Shown here: positions 11,973 to 22,166 of the stretch, in pieces | How the letters are laid out: the number at the start of each line of letters is the position of its first letter | Numbering within the stretch: the stretch's first letter is position 1 | Source of the DNA: Schistocephalus solidus | Lineage: Eukaryota > Platyhelminthes > Cestoda > Diphyllobothriidea > Diphyllobothriidae | Direction: 5' to 3' | Assembly (NCBI GenBank): GCA_017591395.1 | Contig: WEDG01004067.1 | Coordinates: 1 to 64,000, forward strand | Length of the DNA: 64,000 nucleotides | Notes under the pieces: generated by a model | The model's input: the letters and a program-made list of their open reading frames with translations, nothing else | Database searches by the model: none | Told to the model about the DNA's origin: nothing | Translations under genes and position numbers: made by a program

Positions 11973-12040
11973 GTGGCGATAGCTCAGTGGTATCGCCATA
12001 GTTTCCCACACATTGGTGCCCTTGTTCGAACCACGGAAAT
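11973..12040 (+). repeat. tRNA-like module at head of LINE C
   Basis: The plus strand begins 'ggcgatagctcagtggta', an excellent tRNA D-arm / A box, and about 40 bases later carries 'ttgttcgaacc', a B-box-like T arm. No full cloverleaf can be closed, so it is not a working tRNA gene. It points opposite to LINE C and lies about 85-90 bases upstream of the SPPAKR motif of ORF1, the same spacing as in copies B' and IV. Confidence 0.6.
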
Positions 12041-12049
12041 CCCACGTAT

Positions 12050-13052
12050 TTTGCACGATTCCCGAATTTGTCTCTGTAAAGCGTTTGCGGGTATCCTATT
12101 CGAGCAACGAACTAACCGAAAGCACACAGAAACGAATCAAGCACCAAATCTGAGATAACCTTGATGTGAACTGCGCGAATACTGAGGCATGTACACAGGC
12201 AACAATATTTCTTTTCCCACCGTTGGGATAATTTCAACCGAAATGGTCCAAAGTAATCGACCTCTTTGAACGTGCAAGTTGGGTTATACGGCTCCAGCCT
12301 ATCCAGCGTCAAAGGTGTCATCAGCTGTCGAAAGGGTTGAAAGTGCCAGCGTCAACACACAAAACAAGACCCAAGGATACGTTTGATGGGCGCTTCGCTT
12401 TGAATTATCCAATATCGTTCTCGTAGGATAGCACTGGCGTGTGATATCCCAACGTGACCATTTAGTTGATAAACGTGCTCTACGATTAGTCGGCATACGA
12501 ACGGGGTTTGAAAGATGATGGCCGGGTGTTCTTTTTCGGACGGAATTGGCCCGTATTGAAGTCACCCTCCCACTCTAATCAGGTCGTTAGAGAAGAATGG
12601 TGAAAGGTAATTCAGCGCATTGTTGGTCACTTTCAACTTCTTTAAATCGGTGTTCCGCAAATTTCTCTGTACGCACTTAAGTTCATTCTTGAAGACTTGT
12701 CTCTATACAAACCTGAGAACGTTGCTTTTGGCACCTTTTAGGTCTGCCACGGTGAGTAACTTTGAAATGGGTCCTGATCGATGCGAGAATTTTTTTCATC
12801 AAGATAAATGCAAAATGTTGCAGCCAAGCAACATGCCTTAGACGTTTTCCACAACAAACGCAAACCCGAACACTTCGTCGGCCAATAATCCCCAACAACG
12901 ATGGTATTTTTGCGAACGTCACACATTTTTCTAACAGAAACGGATCGTTGATCTGGTTATTTGGGCAATTCGTTAGACTTCATGCTCATGAATGCGGGAC
13001 TCGTGAGCCACATAATCATTTTAGCCTGTCACCAGCCACTCCTCTTGAAGTT
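12050..13052 (-). pseudogene. BEL/Pao integrase region, split from its gag-pol
   Basis: Minus-strand sequence of a BEL/Pao-type integrase. From right to left: the end of the RNase H connection ('SRGVAGDRLK', 13040-13010), 'ELKCVQRNLRNTD'-like linker near 12680, 'LIRVGG' and a zinc-binding stretch at 12590-12380, then 'VDYFGPF', 'CLFTCL'-like '[13 protein letters not shown]' and 'FVARIGYPQTLYRD' at 12260-12060. Catalytic aspartate positions can be guessed at VDYFG and YRDK. It is cut on the right by LINE IV at the 8-bp duplication 13045-13052 and on the left by LINE C at about 12055. The remaining integrase was not found further left. Confidence 0.8.
13045..13052 (+). repeat. Target-site duplication of LINE IV, left copy
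   Basis: The 8 bases 'ttgaagtt' lie directly left of the LINE IV 3' tail (minus-strand AATA repeat). The same 8 bases occur at 21636-21643, directly right of the LINE IV head. Joining the BEL/Pao sequence across one copy gives a continuous frame leading into 'TSRGVAGDRLK'. Confidence 0.75.
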
Positions 13053-13242
13053 TCGTCTTTATTTATTTATTTAATGCCAGTTTACAGGCAAGGTCAAAAG
13101 AGATATACAGTATAGGATCCAGCTGCCAATTCAAAAACCTCCTGATCGTTCTTTCGAGTGTTTACAGGAGAAAAACTGCAGCTTATTGAGTGATTAATGT
13201 TTGGGACGAGAAAATTGACTCGGGTGTATGATGTAGTCCTTT

Positions 13243-15314
13243 TCACTTCATCGTTATGGAGCCGGTATTCTGCACCAGCAGCAGGTATGTCGGTGAAAGG
13301 TTGCTCGCTTTCGACTGATAAATAAGCCGATTACGGACTGCAGAGCCAGCAGTATTGCCCTCTGCATGAACACTGGCACGGGATTCAGAGTCCACGAACG
13401 CCATCAGAACGGAAGAGAGCTTGCACTGACTCAGCAACCAACATTTGTGGAAGGTGTCCTGAATGTAGAAACTACTGACAGCTCTCGTAAACAAAGGATA
13501 GCTTTGCTTAATTTTGATACTTCTCGGTGGCTTATTCCAGATTGCTATAGCGTTCACTGAAAAAAACTGATGGTATCTAACGGTGCGTGCCAGAAGAAAA
13601 AATAAAAAGACATCTTGACGACTGGTGCGCCGAGAGTGGTCGTGTTGCCTCAGAGATGTAAGGGGGTTAAAGGTACAACTGCTTTTAAGTTCAAACAGTA
13701 AAAATAGTCCTTTCTGTAATCTGCGAAGACACAACGAGTCGCCATTAGTAAGCTCACAGCGTTGTTGGCATGACAGGTTTCGGTGTTCTGAAGAGAAATC
13801 TCTTTTGTAAAAGAAGTGCTGAACTAAGTATATTTTCTTCCATTCACTAGCGTGCAGAAGGTTAAATAGAAACGAGCAGTATTCCACACAAGGTCTGACA
13901 TCCATTTTATAAAGGCTGGCTCTAATATTAATGGTTTCAAAATTTTTTGAGAATAATCCCAGACGTTTGGCGCTCTTTCGAGACAATCAGGGTAAAGTGC
14001 TCTGACAAATTAAGAATACTAGAATATGGTACGCCCAGTTCCTTTATAACACCGGGCAAATTTAGATCGTGACCGGCTTTGTTTAGCTGGGACTGATGGT
14101 TGTCGCCACTTACCAATACGGAGCACTTGTGCCAAGAGAGCGAAAGGTGCCAGGTGTGACACCACTGAACAAAGGCCTGAAGATCCTTTTTTATAGATCA
14201 AGCACGATGTTGCGATCGGGCGGTTTATGTCGAAAAGCAACTTTGAAATCGTCAGCGTACATAAAGGGCCGACCATACTGAAAACAATCAGGAACCTCAT
14301 TGGCAAAAGGGCAAAATAGAATCGGGCCGAGCACGCTACCCTGACTAGCTACACTCCTCACATGCGTGGGGTTGGAGTTAACATCGAAAATTATAACTCG
14401 TTGCGTGCGAGCATTCAAATAGGAGGACATTAAGTTCACAAGCTTGTCACCTATGCCAAAGGAGGCAAGTTTCTGCAGGAGGAGATCATACTCAAAACAA
14501 TCAAAAGCCTTCGTGAAATTGAAATAAACGGTGTAAATTGCAAAACCGCTGTATCTAGATTGTAGCACATGAGCAAAAGAAGAGTGCTGGCAGGTGTCAC
14601 AAGAAAGAAGGTCATTCTTTGTTATGTGACTCATCATCTTGTCTTTGATCAAGGTTTCCAAGATCTTCGAGGCTGTAAGCAAAGTACTTATTTGCCTTGA
14701 GTCGTCAAATGACGTAGATCGGCCGTGTTTGGATATTGGCAGAATGTGCGATTCCTGCCATAAAATAGGGAAGGTTTCGCTTTCAAGAGCAAAATTAAAT
14801 ATCTTATACAAAAGGGACGGAAGTATATCATTTGCATCTGCCTTTGGAACGCTGAGCGGGACGCCATATGGTCCAGGCTGTAAAACTCCGAAAACTCCGA
14901 ATGGCTGCGGTCATGTCCCAGAGTGTAAAAGTTATGTTTTCGAGGACATTACCGATCCAAACCCGGATGTTCGGATAAAGAGCGACAGAATTTTCACTAT
15001 AAGTTCTGAACAAGAAAGCATTGAAGCTAGCAGCCATCAACTTAGCGCCAGCATTGGGGTTTCCTAAGGTGTCTCGAAGTATGGGGTGCTGCGTTTTTCT
15101 CTACGTTTTTTACCGTGCGTTTAAAGGTTCGCAACATTTAACGAAGGGTTTTCGGAAAATTTGACCTCATTGGTTAGCTGTTTTTCATTCGAAAGCCTCT
15201 TAGCCTGTTTAAAGATTTGTTGGATCAAGGCAGGACGGAAGTGACGATTTTAAGATGAAAATAACGTGAGAGTCTATGCAGTTTACGGTGGATATATAAA
15301 GGGAGGTAGACTTT
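13243..15314 (-). pseudogene. LINE IV ORF2, RT and C-terminal part
   Basis: Minus-strand RT frames. Positions 14811-14191 hold 'FTKAFDCFEYDLLLQKL' (region A), 'ASQGSVLGPILF' and the catalytic 'YADDF' box with both aspartates present. Positions 13986-13243 hold the C-terminal domain, including 'CVEYCSFLFNLLHASEWKK' and 'IWNKPPRSIK'. Positions 15314-14828 hold the linker. In-frame stops and two or more frame changes make it non-functional. The frame at its right edge joins that of the endonuclease at 19462 across the LINE III insertion ('CFVPQR' on one side, 'KSTSLYIHRKLHRL' on the other). Confidence 0.8.
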
Positions 15315-15322
15315 ATCCTTGA
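15315..15322 (+). repeat. Target-site duplication of LINE III, left copy
   Basis: 'atccttga' immediately left of the LINE III 3' tail; the partner 'atcctttga' is at 19454-19462. One base differs in length, as expected after some drift. Reading LINE IV ORF2 across one copy restores a continuous frame. Confidence 0.65.
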
Positions 15323-15559
15323 CATTATAAATAAATAAATAAATAAATTGTATATTTAAGGCCCAGAGGGCCCCATCATTCCAAACTTAGTATCATGGTT
15401 TAAATAAATACAAAGTGGATAATTGCTGCACTATGTGAGCATCCATATGAACAGCAGAAATGAGTAGTATGGTAAACATATCCGATTCAAAAAGATTTGC
15501 CATTTATAAAACAAAAGTCAACAATCGTTGGCATATACGGTGAACTCGAAAAGAAGCAG

Positions 15560-16060
15560 TGAAAAAAAAACTCCTAGGGTTAAATCGGAGGCGGAGTTCG
15601 GCGAGCCGCCAATTTAAAAATAGGAGAAAAAAACTGCTTCACTAAAAAAATTAATAGCTAAATGCAATGGGATAGTATTGTGATGTTGCTGACTGCGTAT
15701 GAGGGTTCGGGACGCTCCCTTTGTCGGGTGAGAGGGTAATATAGCAGTCAGAGCTACTGTTTATAAACACCAGTGGAGGTGAGAGGACGAACTCATCGTA
15801 GACAACATGGTCGAAACGAAGAGGGGACAGTAGAGGTCACGAGATCATCATCGAGATGCGACCTTGCTGGACTGTATAGTCCATCACCAAAGAGGCGAAA
15901 ACCATCAGAACCCACTCTTGATCATCAACAGATCCTGGAGACTATCGTCAGGGTTGCAAATCTCGAAGGAAAGTATCAAGGTTGTCAAGAGTTGGCAATG
16001 CTAGTTTAAAAAGGAGGGGAAGAAAAAGTGAATGCAAAAGATTGACTCTGCAGAGGATGA
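15560..16060 (+). mobile_element. Plus-strand LINE ORF1-like fragment inside LINE III
   Basis: The open frame 15773-16009 (78 codons) contains 'LYSPSPKRRKPSEP', followed by a Leu/Glu-rich stretch ending 'EGKYQGCQELAMLV'. This layout, a Ser-Pro basic patch then a cysteine-containing helix, resembles the ORF1 heads of the other LINEs, but it lies on the opposite strand to LINE III. It may be a separate 5' fragment or the result of a 5' inversion during integration. Edges are approximate and the assignment is tentative. Confidence 0.4.
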
Positions 16061-16227
16061 TGGAAAAATATAATTAGAGACCAATATAATATCAAGGGAT
16101 CTGCCTCAAATACCAGGGAGGACCCTTTTCAAAATCCAAAAGTTGCTAGAGTTTGGGAAAGAAACAGACAATAAGGACTTTATATCTTTCGAAGTTAAAT
16201 GTTTGCGTAATTTGGTTTTGAAAATAG

Positions 16228-17500
16228 CTAATGTAGACGACAACCTAATTTGCAGTGGTAGATTATTCCATATGAAAGCATATTTGGAGGCAAAAACTGA
16301 GACCGGTTGGTTGTGGAGCTAAGGGGTGGTGAAATGAACATGGAGGAATTACGAGTGGCATAGGGTCGATTTACCGGAGTGAGAGCGTTAATTCGTGGGA
16401 TATTTGGGCTAGAATTAACGCGAAACAGGAAGCAGAGACCAGCTTCGAGTCTTCTAACCCACAGAAATTTAATGTTTGCTAACTGGCATCTATCCGTATA
16501 AGAGAAACTGATCCAGGAAGAGAAAATAGTTTTCGAGTAAAAACCCTCTGAACTTTTTTTCAATCTTACTGCGGTCAGAGGCGTTCATCAGCCCAAATAG
16601 GGGACAGCAGTATTCGAGGATAGGAAGAACAAACATGCGGTATAGGTTTAACTTTATTTCCGGAAGGAAGAAATTATGTGATATAAAAACCACATATCTG
16701 TGCAGCCTTTGCAGAAATTCGATCTGCATGAGGCGATAATGCTAGCTTATTCGTGTAACTTAGACCTAAGTCTTTATGGTTGATCGTTCTCAAAAGTGTA
16801 CATTTTGAAATACTAGGGTCCAGGAAGCTTGGCAGGGCTAAAAACACATGAAACTGCTCTTGGATGGAGAAAATTCCATCTGCCAAGCACAGCTCCAACG
16901 TGAGAGCATTAGTAGATCAGTGTTTATTTTTTGTCAACGCAACTATTAGCAGTGTCTTTAGAAAATGAATAAATGCACTTGAGATCGTCAGCGTAAACGA
17001 AATTTTGTGAATTTGTGAGTAAAGTTGAAATTTCGTTAATGTACAGAATGAAGAGAAGGGGACCTAGAACGGTGCCTTGAAAAACGCCACTCGTGATCGG
17101 TTGAGGCCTCGAATAGCTTTTACCTACTAAGACCTTCTGGCTGCGGTTAGACAAGTAGGAACCAATGAAGTCAAGGAGAGGAGGCCGGATGCCGAGGGCT
17201 TCCAGTTTCACCAGAAGACGTCTGTGCGGTACCTTGTCAAAGGCTTTGCTCAGGTCAAAGTAGATCACAACCACTGACTGCTGCTCGTTACGAAGGGAAG
17301 TGACGAGGTTAAGAAAAGCTAAGTGACACACTTCGCATGATCTCCCAGGTAGAAAACCATATTGTGAGTCGCTTAAAAAGCTTATTTTCTCGGCAAAAGT
17401 CGAGAATTTGATTGAAAAATAATTTTTTTCAAGAAGTTTTGTGAGAGCCGGGGTTTTGTGAACGCCTCGATAATTATTTACGTCCGAACGAGATCCTGAC
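16228..17500 (-). pseudogene. LINE III ORF2, RT and C-terminal part
   Basis: The best frame, 17331-16924, holds 'YFDLSKAFDKVPHRRLLVKL' (region A), 'SGVFQGTVLGPLLFILYINE' and the catalytic 'VYADDLK'. Frames 16898-16674, 16729-16490 and 16563-16228 carry the C-terminal domain ('YRMFVLPILEYCCPLFGLM', 'RSKIEKKF'), separated by frameshifts. Upstream, 17500-17340, is the HGFR region. The same ORF2 type is found as a much older remnant at 0.7-1.76 kb. Confidence 0.85.
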
Positions 17501-18542
17501 TTGAAGACAGGAAGAATAATAGATGTCTTCCATGAGTCAGGAAAAGAATCCGTTTAAAAAGATAAACTGAGAATACATGGCTAAGCAATCGGGGAAAGCT
17601 CGGCACTCTCTTAATAACTGAGTTTGGAATACCGTCAGTTCCCCGAAGAGTGCGAGTTTTTTCAGACGAATTATTTGCTTACGAATTCAGTTCTAAGGAG
17701 AAATCAATAGTGCTGATAACATTCAATGAGGATGCCTGAAACGTCGGAACCGGTTCAGATTCCATCGTAAGATGATTTGCAAAGAACGCACTAAAACAGT
17801 TCTGCCTTGTCAGAGTCTTCCAGAACGAAGTTCTTGTCTTCATTTAGTAATGGAGGAATTTCTATAACCTCGTTTAGAAGAGGATCGACGGCGGAACAGT
17901 TGAGCAACAGATTTTGCAGTGTTTGGCTCACTGAGTGCGCAAGATTCTCTGTCTGTCATGTGCAAGACGAATCTTAGAGGCTAATTCAAAAATCTCAGCG
18001 ATCCTTAGGTGTACAGATAACGAACTAGTATATTGATCTTTTCAACTGCTTCTTCAATTTCTTTAGTCGTGGCAAAAAGAAAGTGAGGAACGGTTGATTC
18101 CCGAGACGTAGGGCTTGACTCATTTTGGTTGGCACAAGCTTCAGGATGTTATTTGAAAACGACTGACACGAAGTCACAAAGACTTGCTGCGTCGTTCATG
18201 GAGGAGAGATTCTGCCAGTCCAATGAGTCAAAAAGTTACTAATTAAGCTCATATCTGCGAGGTCAAAAAGCATGATAGGTAATGAACGGCACTAACCTTT
18301 TTCGATGAAACAATCGGAAGGCAACAGTGAATTAGTGTATGGTCACTTTGGAAGAGGCCCCTGCTTAAAAATCAACGAAGAGGGGAGCAATGTCGTTTGT
18401 GCAAAATCAGGTCTAAAAATATGCTTTTCTCTCGTTGAAGAACGGACAAGCTGGGACCAATTAGAAAAAAATTAATCGTATCGAGGAAAGGCTGAAAATC
18501 TGGGTGGACAAACGTTTGAAATCCAGTCAATTTCAGGAAAAA

Positions 18543-18960
18543 TTAAAGTCCCCAGCGATTATTTTTAATGTTAAAATTGGACTTCGAAATCAATTTAAAA
18601 ATTTCACAAAGTTTTGCATCATAATTGGATGATGAATTAGGCGGGTTGTAAATACATCCGAGAATCGCCTTTTGCCTGGACGACATGATAATGGATGCGA
18701 AGCAGTAATTACCAGAGAATGACGTAACATCTAGATCAAAACGGGAAGTTCTTTTAAATGAAGCTTTAATATAGAGAAGACAACCACCGCCACGCTTACT
18801 AATGCGGTCTTGACGGTAGAGATCGTACTGGTCTATGACAAGCAAAGAGTCGGAAATTAAGGGATGGGTCCAAGATTCAGTTACGCATAAAACATCGGGC
18901 ATTAGCTCGAAAAGCAATGGCTCTCAGTTGCGCCATCTTATTTAAAAACAGATCTAGCAT
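18543..18960 (-). pseudogene. LINE III endonuclease N-terminal half
   Basis: Minus-strand frame with 'VILLNARSVFK' at the start (about 18990-18950), then 'DVLCVTESW' (the catalytic glutamate box), 'RISKRGGGCLLYIK' and 'LGCIYNPP'. Just left of it, 'IAGDFNF' (the GDFN box) continues in another frame, showing a frameshift near 18550. The catalytic SDH region further left (18350-18400) is poorly preserved. Confidence 0.75.
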
Positions 18961-19014
18961 TAAGTAATATGACATCTAGCGTAGTTCGAGTATCCAAACT
19001 AGGGTTATCGTTAC

Positions 19015-19453
19015 TTATAAAAAAGGAAGACTTGGTGGTGGGGAAGTAAACTGTACAGAGGTAGGTGCTGGCGGAAAGTAAAATGGCTGCTGTCTACAAT
19101 TAGTTAAGCTGTTACTGCTAACTAAATTAGGATTATTGTAGAGAAACATATTTGGGTGGTATCCATTGAGAGGAAGGCTATTTTCTGCGTTAGCGAAAAT
19201 AGGAGGCCTATAAATAGGGTTTTTGAGGAATATTGGAATAATATGGGGGAGAATAAGATTTTGAAAACGGAACAAATTGTTTTTTGGAAAAACTGGTACC
19301 GTAAGGGGTAGGGTTAAATAATGGGGCAGCCTGAGAAATTGATTGGTTGGGATAATTGCGAAGGAAATTTTGGGTATGTATGGTAGCTGCTGGAGGGTTA
19401 GGATGTTTCCCAACTTTAATAACATTTGTCTTTTTGGAACTTAAGTTTGGAGC
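19015..19453 (-). pseudogene. LINE III ORF1 C-terminal part, Pro/Asn-rich
   Basis: Two overlapping minus-strand frames (19425-19015 and 19453-19208) encode a proline-, asparagine-, serine- and phenylalanine-rich low-complexity protein ending 'FTSPPPSLPFL', immediately before the ORF2 start. No cysteine pair or coiled coil is visible, so this ORF1 differs from the other LINEs here. The change of frame near 19210-19420 indicates an indel. Truncated on the right by the insertion boundary. Confidence 0.55.
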
Positions 19454-19462
19454 ATCCTTTGA
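19454..19462 (+). repeat. Target-site duplication of LINE III, right copy
   Basis: 'atcctttga', partner of 'atccttga' at 15315-15322. It marks the 5' edge of LINE III within LINE IV ORF2. Confidence 0.65.
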
Positions 19463-20330
19463 GGAACAAAACAAGAAATGAGTGGACCTAAAACTTGGTA
19501 CAATGTATCAGTACAAACGTTCATATCCAAACATAGAAATAAGTTAGTTCAATCATGGGAATTAAGATGTGTTAGTAATTCCACCATATTTGCTGATCGG
19601 AAATCAGGGGAAAAACTATATCTTTTTGAAAACGATTCATTAGCCTCGAGTTCTAGTGCAGAAAGAAATATGGCATGGTCATAACTCCCAAGTGGGTCTA
19701 AAGGTGACACTGACAATTGCTGACAGCCTCTACTGAAAATAAGCTCAAGTTTGTTTGATCCTCGGGTGGAAAAATCGACTACCTGGTCCCACATGCCAAT
19801 ACCTATGGCCTCAAGTAGGTTTTGGAACTTTTCGGGACCGAAAGGTGGAAACCAATGAACTTCAGGAAGATTGAAGTCACCTGCAATCAAGCAGTACTTC
19901 AGATTAAAGTCAGCTGCGGTGTGAAATGCCTGCGAGAAACAACGATCATAATCCTCGCTTGCATTGGGGGGGAGGGGTGGCGATAGACACAACCAACAAG
20001 TAAAGAGTAGTTATCTTATAGAACAACGCGGAGCCAACAGCTCTCTTCTGCCGCTGTAAATGGTCGATAGTTCAACGGCAGAAATGTAAGTGGTTGCTTA
20101 ATAGAGAAACAGCTTCCTTCGCCATGGCCCTCGTATCGATCATTTCGAATGTAAATGTAGCCTAGAACAGAGAGTTTGAAGTCGGATAGACAGGGTGTTG
20201 CCCATGTCTTTGTAACTATTACAATGTGGGGCGGTGAACGAAAACCACAGTCTGGAGCAAAGGCATCTTATTAAGCAAAGATCTGGCATTTAAGGCGAAT
20301 AATTTAAGTGGGCACGTTTTTGGTTTCTAA
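19463..20330 (-). pseudogene. LINE IV endonuclease domain
   Basis: Minus-strand endonuclease of LINE IV. The N-terminal half (about 20330-20000) reads 'LKLFALNA' and 'HIVIVTKTWATPCLSD', where the catalytic TETW has become TKTW. The C-terminal half (19992-19549) reads 'LIAGDFNLPEVHW' and 'LDPLGSYDHAIFL' (SDH changed to YDH). The frame runs on to 'ISCFVPQR' at 19463, where LINE III interrupts it. The changes at two catalytic boxes indicate an inactive enzyme. Confidence 0.75.
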
Positions 20331-20344
20331 AATGGGACTGTTAG

Positions 20345-21430
20345 ACTGTCAGAGTGACTGCCTTTGGCCAAACAAATGCTCTTATCACTTGAACTATTTG
20401 TCCGTCGCTTATTTGGAGGTGTGCCTCGCCATTGGTACTTCGTCTTTCCAGTTCTATTATTAATTATCTCATTTCATTCGCTCTTTCAGCTAGTATTCCG
20501 GTTGAAAAAAACTTCAGAATGCAGATCCCGTAGGGTTGATTTTCTCTGTAGCAGGAGCTGTGCCTGTGCTTCGTTTTCAAATAAGATTTTAAGAGGTGTT
20601 AGTTAAGGATAGGAATCGGGTGCTTTTCTATATATATATATATTTTCTATATTCCTTGAGAATGTGGATTGACTCGCCATCCGTTAGCAACGTTTTTGCA
20701 TACAATTTTAGTAGATCCTAGTCATCTTTACCTCGCTCCTTTGGAATTATTGACGCTGACTCTGGGACCCATTTTATGACTACATTATGTTTTCGACGCA
20801 CTTAAACGCCCGTTTGCAACTCAGATCTTTCAACTGAGTGGGTACTTGTATCCAGTTCACTAGTCCGATAGGTCCAGATGAGTCGGGTACTTGGCAGGCT
20901 GGAGCCAAATCCGTGAACGGCTTGGTCTTCTAAGACCTTTCTCTCTTTGGCTTTACAAACTCACCAACCTCTTCAACATCGCATGTTTGTGCAGCATCCA
21001 GCAGCGAGGTAGCGCTGGGTTGTAAAGCCAGATTATAGCTTATGCTGCCCCGAGCTTTGTGATCATGATTTGGAGCAAGGATATGATGGGACTCCCTTTC
21101 GAACTAGTTGAATATCCTCTGGTTTACTGGGTTCGGTAGACATTATATATTTTATGTGAGTTTTAGGTATGCTTGAAGAGGCTACATATGCATGCGTATT
21201 TTGTCTTGTGGAAGGTTTTGTGAGGACAGGAGCTTTTTAACAGTGGATGGGAAATAGATTTTTGATGTTATCTTAATATTGCTGTAGATTGCCTACCTTC
21301 TGCTCCATCCCTAAGAATTCCTTTAGGAGGCTGAAACACACCATACAAGTTTCCTTTTTGTAATCTACATTCCTTAAGCTTACTAATTATTTGTTCGTTT
21401 ATCGGGAGGTGAAGAATTAGCAGCATAACG
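20345..21430 (-). pseudogene. LINE IV ORF1
   Basis: Minus-strand ORF1 in broken frames. The head near 21415-21300 reads 'SPPDKRT', then 'LRNVDYKKETCMVCFSLLKEF', the family Cys-x2-Cys motif followed by a Leu-rich helix. The tail near 20520-20345 reads 'FFQPEY', 'KERMK' and 'HLQISDGQIVQVIRAFVW', matching the ORF1 tails of D and E. ORF2 starts within about 40 bases to the left. That this A/C/D/E-like ORF1 sits before a different ORF2 type is noteworthy. The middle (21300-20700) could not be read. Confidence 0.6.
20628..20644. repeat. Short (TA)n tract
   Basis: A 17-base TA run inside LINE IV ORF1, a small microsatellite that breaks the frame. Confidence 0.8.
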
Positions 21431-21486
21431 ATAGTTGCAACTATTTTCTGCTAGTCTGTTTAATTTGCTGATCGAAACCCCTTGTC

Positions 21487-21565
21487 AATGCGGCCTAGTG
21501 GTTAGAGGCGTCGAAAGTCGGTCCTACGCGATTTTGCGGCGCAGGTTTGAAACCAGGCCGTGGAC
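21487..21565 (+). repeat. tRNA-like module inside LINE IV 5' leader
   Basis: The plus strand carries 'cggcctagtggttagaggcg' (A-box-like) and, about 45 bases on, 'caggtttgaaaccagg' (a B-box-like T arm). The outer ends CGGCC and GGCCG can pair like an acceptor stem. The central arms do not fold well, so it is a tRNA relic and not a tRNA gene. It is oriented opposite to LINE IV. Because the target-site duplication (21636-21643) lies outside it, the module belongs to the inserted element. Confidence 0.65.
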
Positions 21566-21635
21566 CAATTTTTCGTAGCAATAAATGTAAGGCACCTGCG
21601 TTTTGCATACTAATGGGGATATAAAGCAATTGCGA

Positions 21636-21643
21636 TTGAAGTT
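21636..21643 (+). repeat. Target-site duplication of LINE IV, right copy
   Basis: 'ttgaagtt', identical to 13045-13052. It separates the LINE IV leader from the RNase H end of the BEL/Pao element. Confidence 0.75.
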
Positions 21644-21649
21644 AGAATC

Positions 21650-22165
21650 ACTACGAAATTAACAGAGAGTCGGCAATAACATTTGGAATTCACGTACCTT
21701 TATTGCGAATCTTCTAATAAGTCTAATATGGTAGAGATGTGGTTAGATACAAATGTTTCGAGACGTGACATAGTGTTCCGTATAAATTGTAAGACGACCA
21801 TAGAATCTGTCCACATGGTCTTGGACGAAATAAAAAGTGTTAGTTCTTACTCGGCCTGTTTCACTAGTTTGGCGGCCAGAACTGCAGTGGTGAGCTCTAA
21901 CCATGGTATGGTTTGGACCTTAAGAGGCCAGACTTGAGATTTGCCCCCAAAAGGTTTTGCGTGTAGTACCATCTTTAGTCGTTGCATGAAAGTAGATTAG
22001 GGCCCCGAACCTGCTCTTCGACGCATCCAAGAAACCATGTAGTTGATACTGCTCAATAGTATGTAAAGCAACCCGGGTCAAGCAGCGTCGTATTTGAACA
22101 TTGCAAACGCCCTGAAACTCTTTAATCTAAATAAACCACTGTCGTAGATACTCTTCGTTGATCTT
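21650..22165 (-). pseudogene. BEL/Pao RNase H region
   Basis: Minus-strand frame with 'QLHGFLDASKSRFGALIYF' near 22060-22000, the typical BEL/Pao RNase H start with its catalytic aspartate, then 'FWGQISSLAS' and a histidine/arginine-rich tail ('RRFAIKVREFQ') near 21690. The frame runs into 'VILTSRGV' after removal of LINE IV. RNase H degrades the RNA strand during reverse transcription; this copy has stops and is inactive. Confidence 0.7.
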
Positions 22166-22166
22166 A

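Larger units (their letters stand above)
9330..12055 (-). mobile_element. CR1-like LINE copy C: 5' half only
   Basis: Minus-strand LINE starting at about 12055 inside the BEL/Pao integrase. From right to left it has a tRNA-like module (11973-12040, opposite strand), ORF1 head (11937-11659), ORF1 tail (about 11041-10736), endonuclease (about 10440-9832) and the linker before RT (9785-9277). The RT itself is missing. The copy stops near 9330 where the head of B' begins. LINEs normally lose their 5' end, so a missing 3' half implies a later deletion or rearrangement. Confidence 0.75.
15323..19453 (-). mobile_element. LINE III inserted inside LINE IV
   Basis: A 4.13-kb minus-strand CR1-like LINE. 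Its 3' end is a (TTTA)n tail read on the minus strand (15325-15352). It carries RT (about 17500-16228), endonuclease (18960-18543) and the C-terminal part of a proline/asparagine-rich ORF1 (19453-19015), and is 5' truncated within ORF1. It is flanked by the 8/9-bp duplication at 15315-15322 and 19454-19462. Its ORF1 is unlike that of the other copies. A plus-strand ORF1-like segment at 15560-16060 lies within what should be its 3' untranslated region. Confidence 0.8.
13053..21635 (-). mobile_element. LINE IV, near full length, nested in BEL/Pao and interrupted by LINE III
   Basis: A minus-strand CR1-like LINE of about 4.45 kb of its own sequence, plus 4.13 kb of LINE III. From the right: 5' leader with a tRNA-like module (21487-21565), ORF1 (about 21430-20345), endonuclease (about 20330-19470), the LINE III insertion, then linker, RT and C-terminal domain (15314-13243) and an AATA-repeat 3' tail at 13053-13080. 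The flanking 8-bp duplication and the continuity of the BEL/Pao frame show it inserted as one unit. Its ORF2 differs clearly from copies A, C, D and E, while its ORF1 resembles theirs. Many stops and frameshifts. Confidence 0.8.

Noticed and set aside
11973..12040. Functional tRNA gene
   Set aside because: A and B boxes are present but acceptor and anticodon stems cannot be closed.
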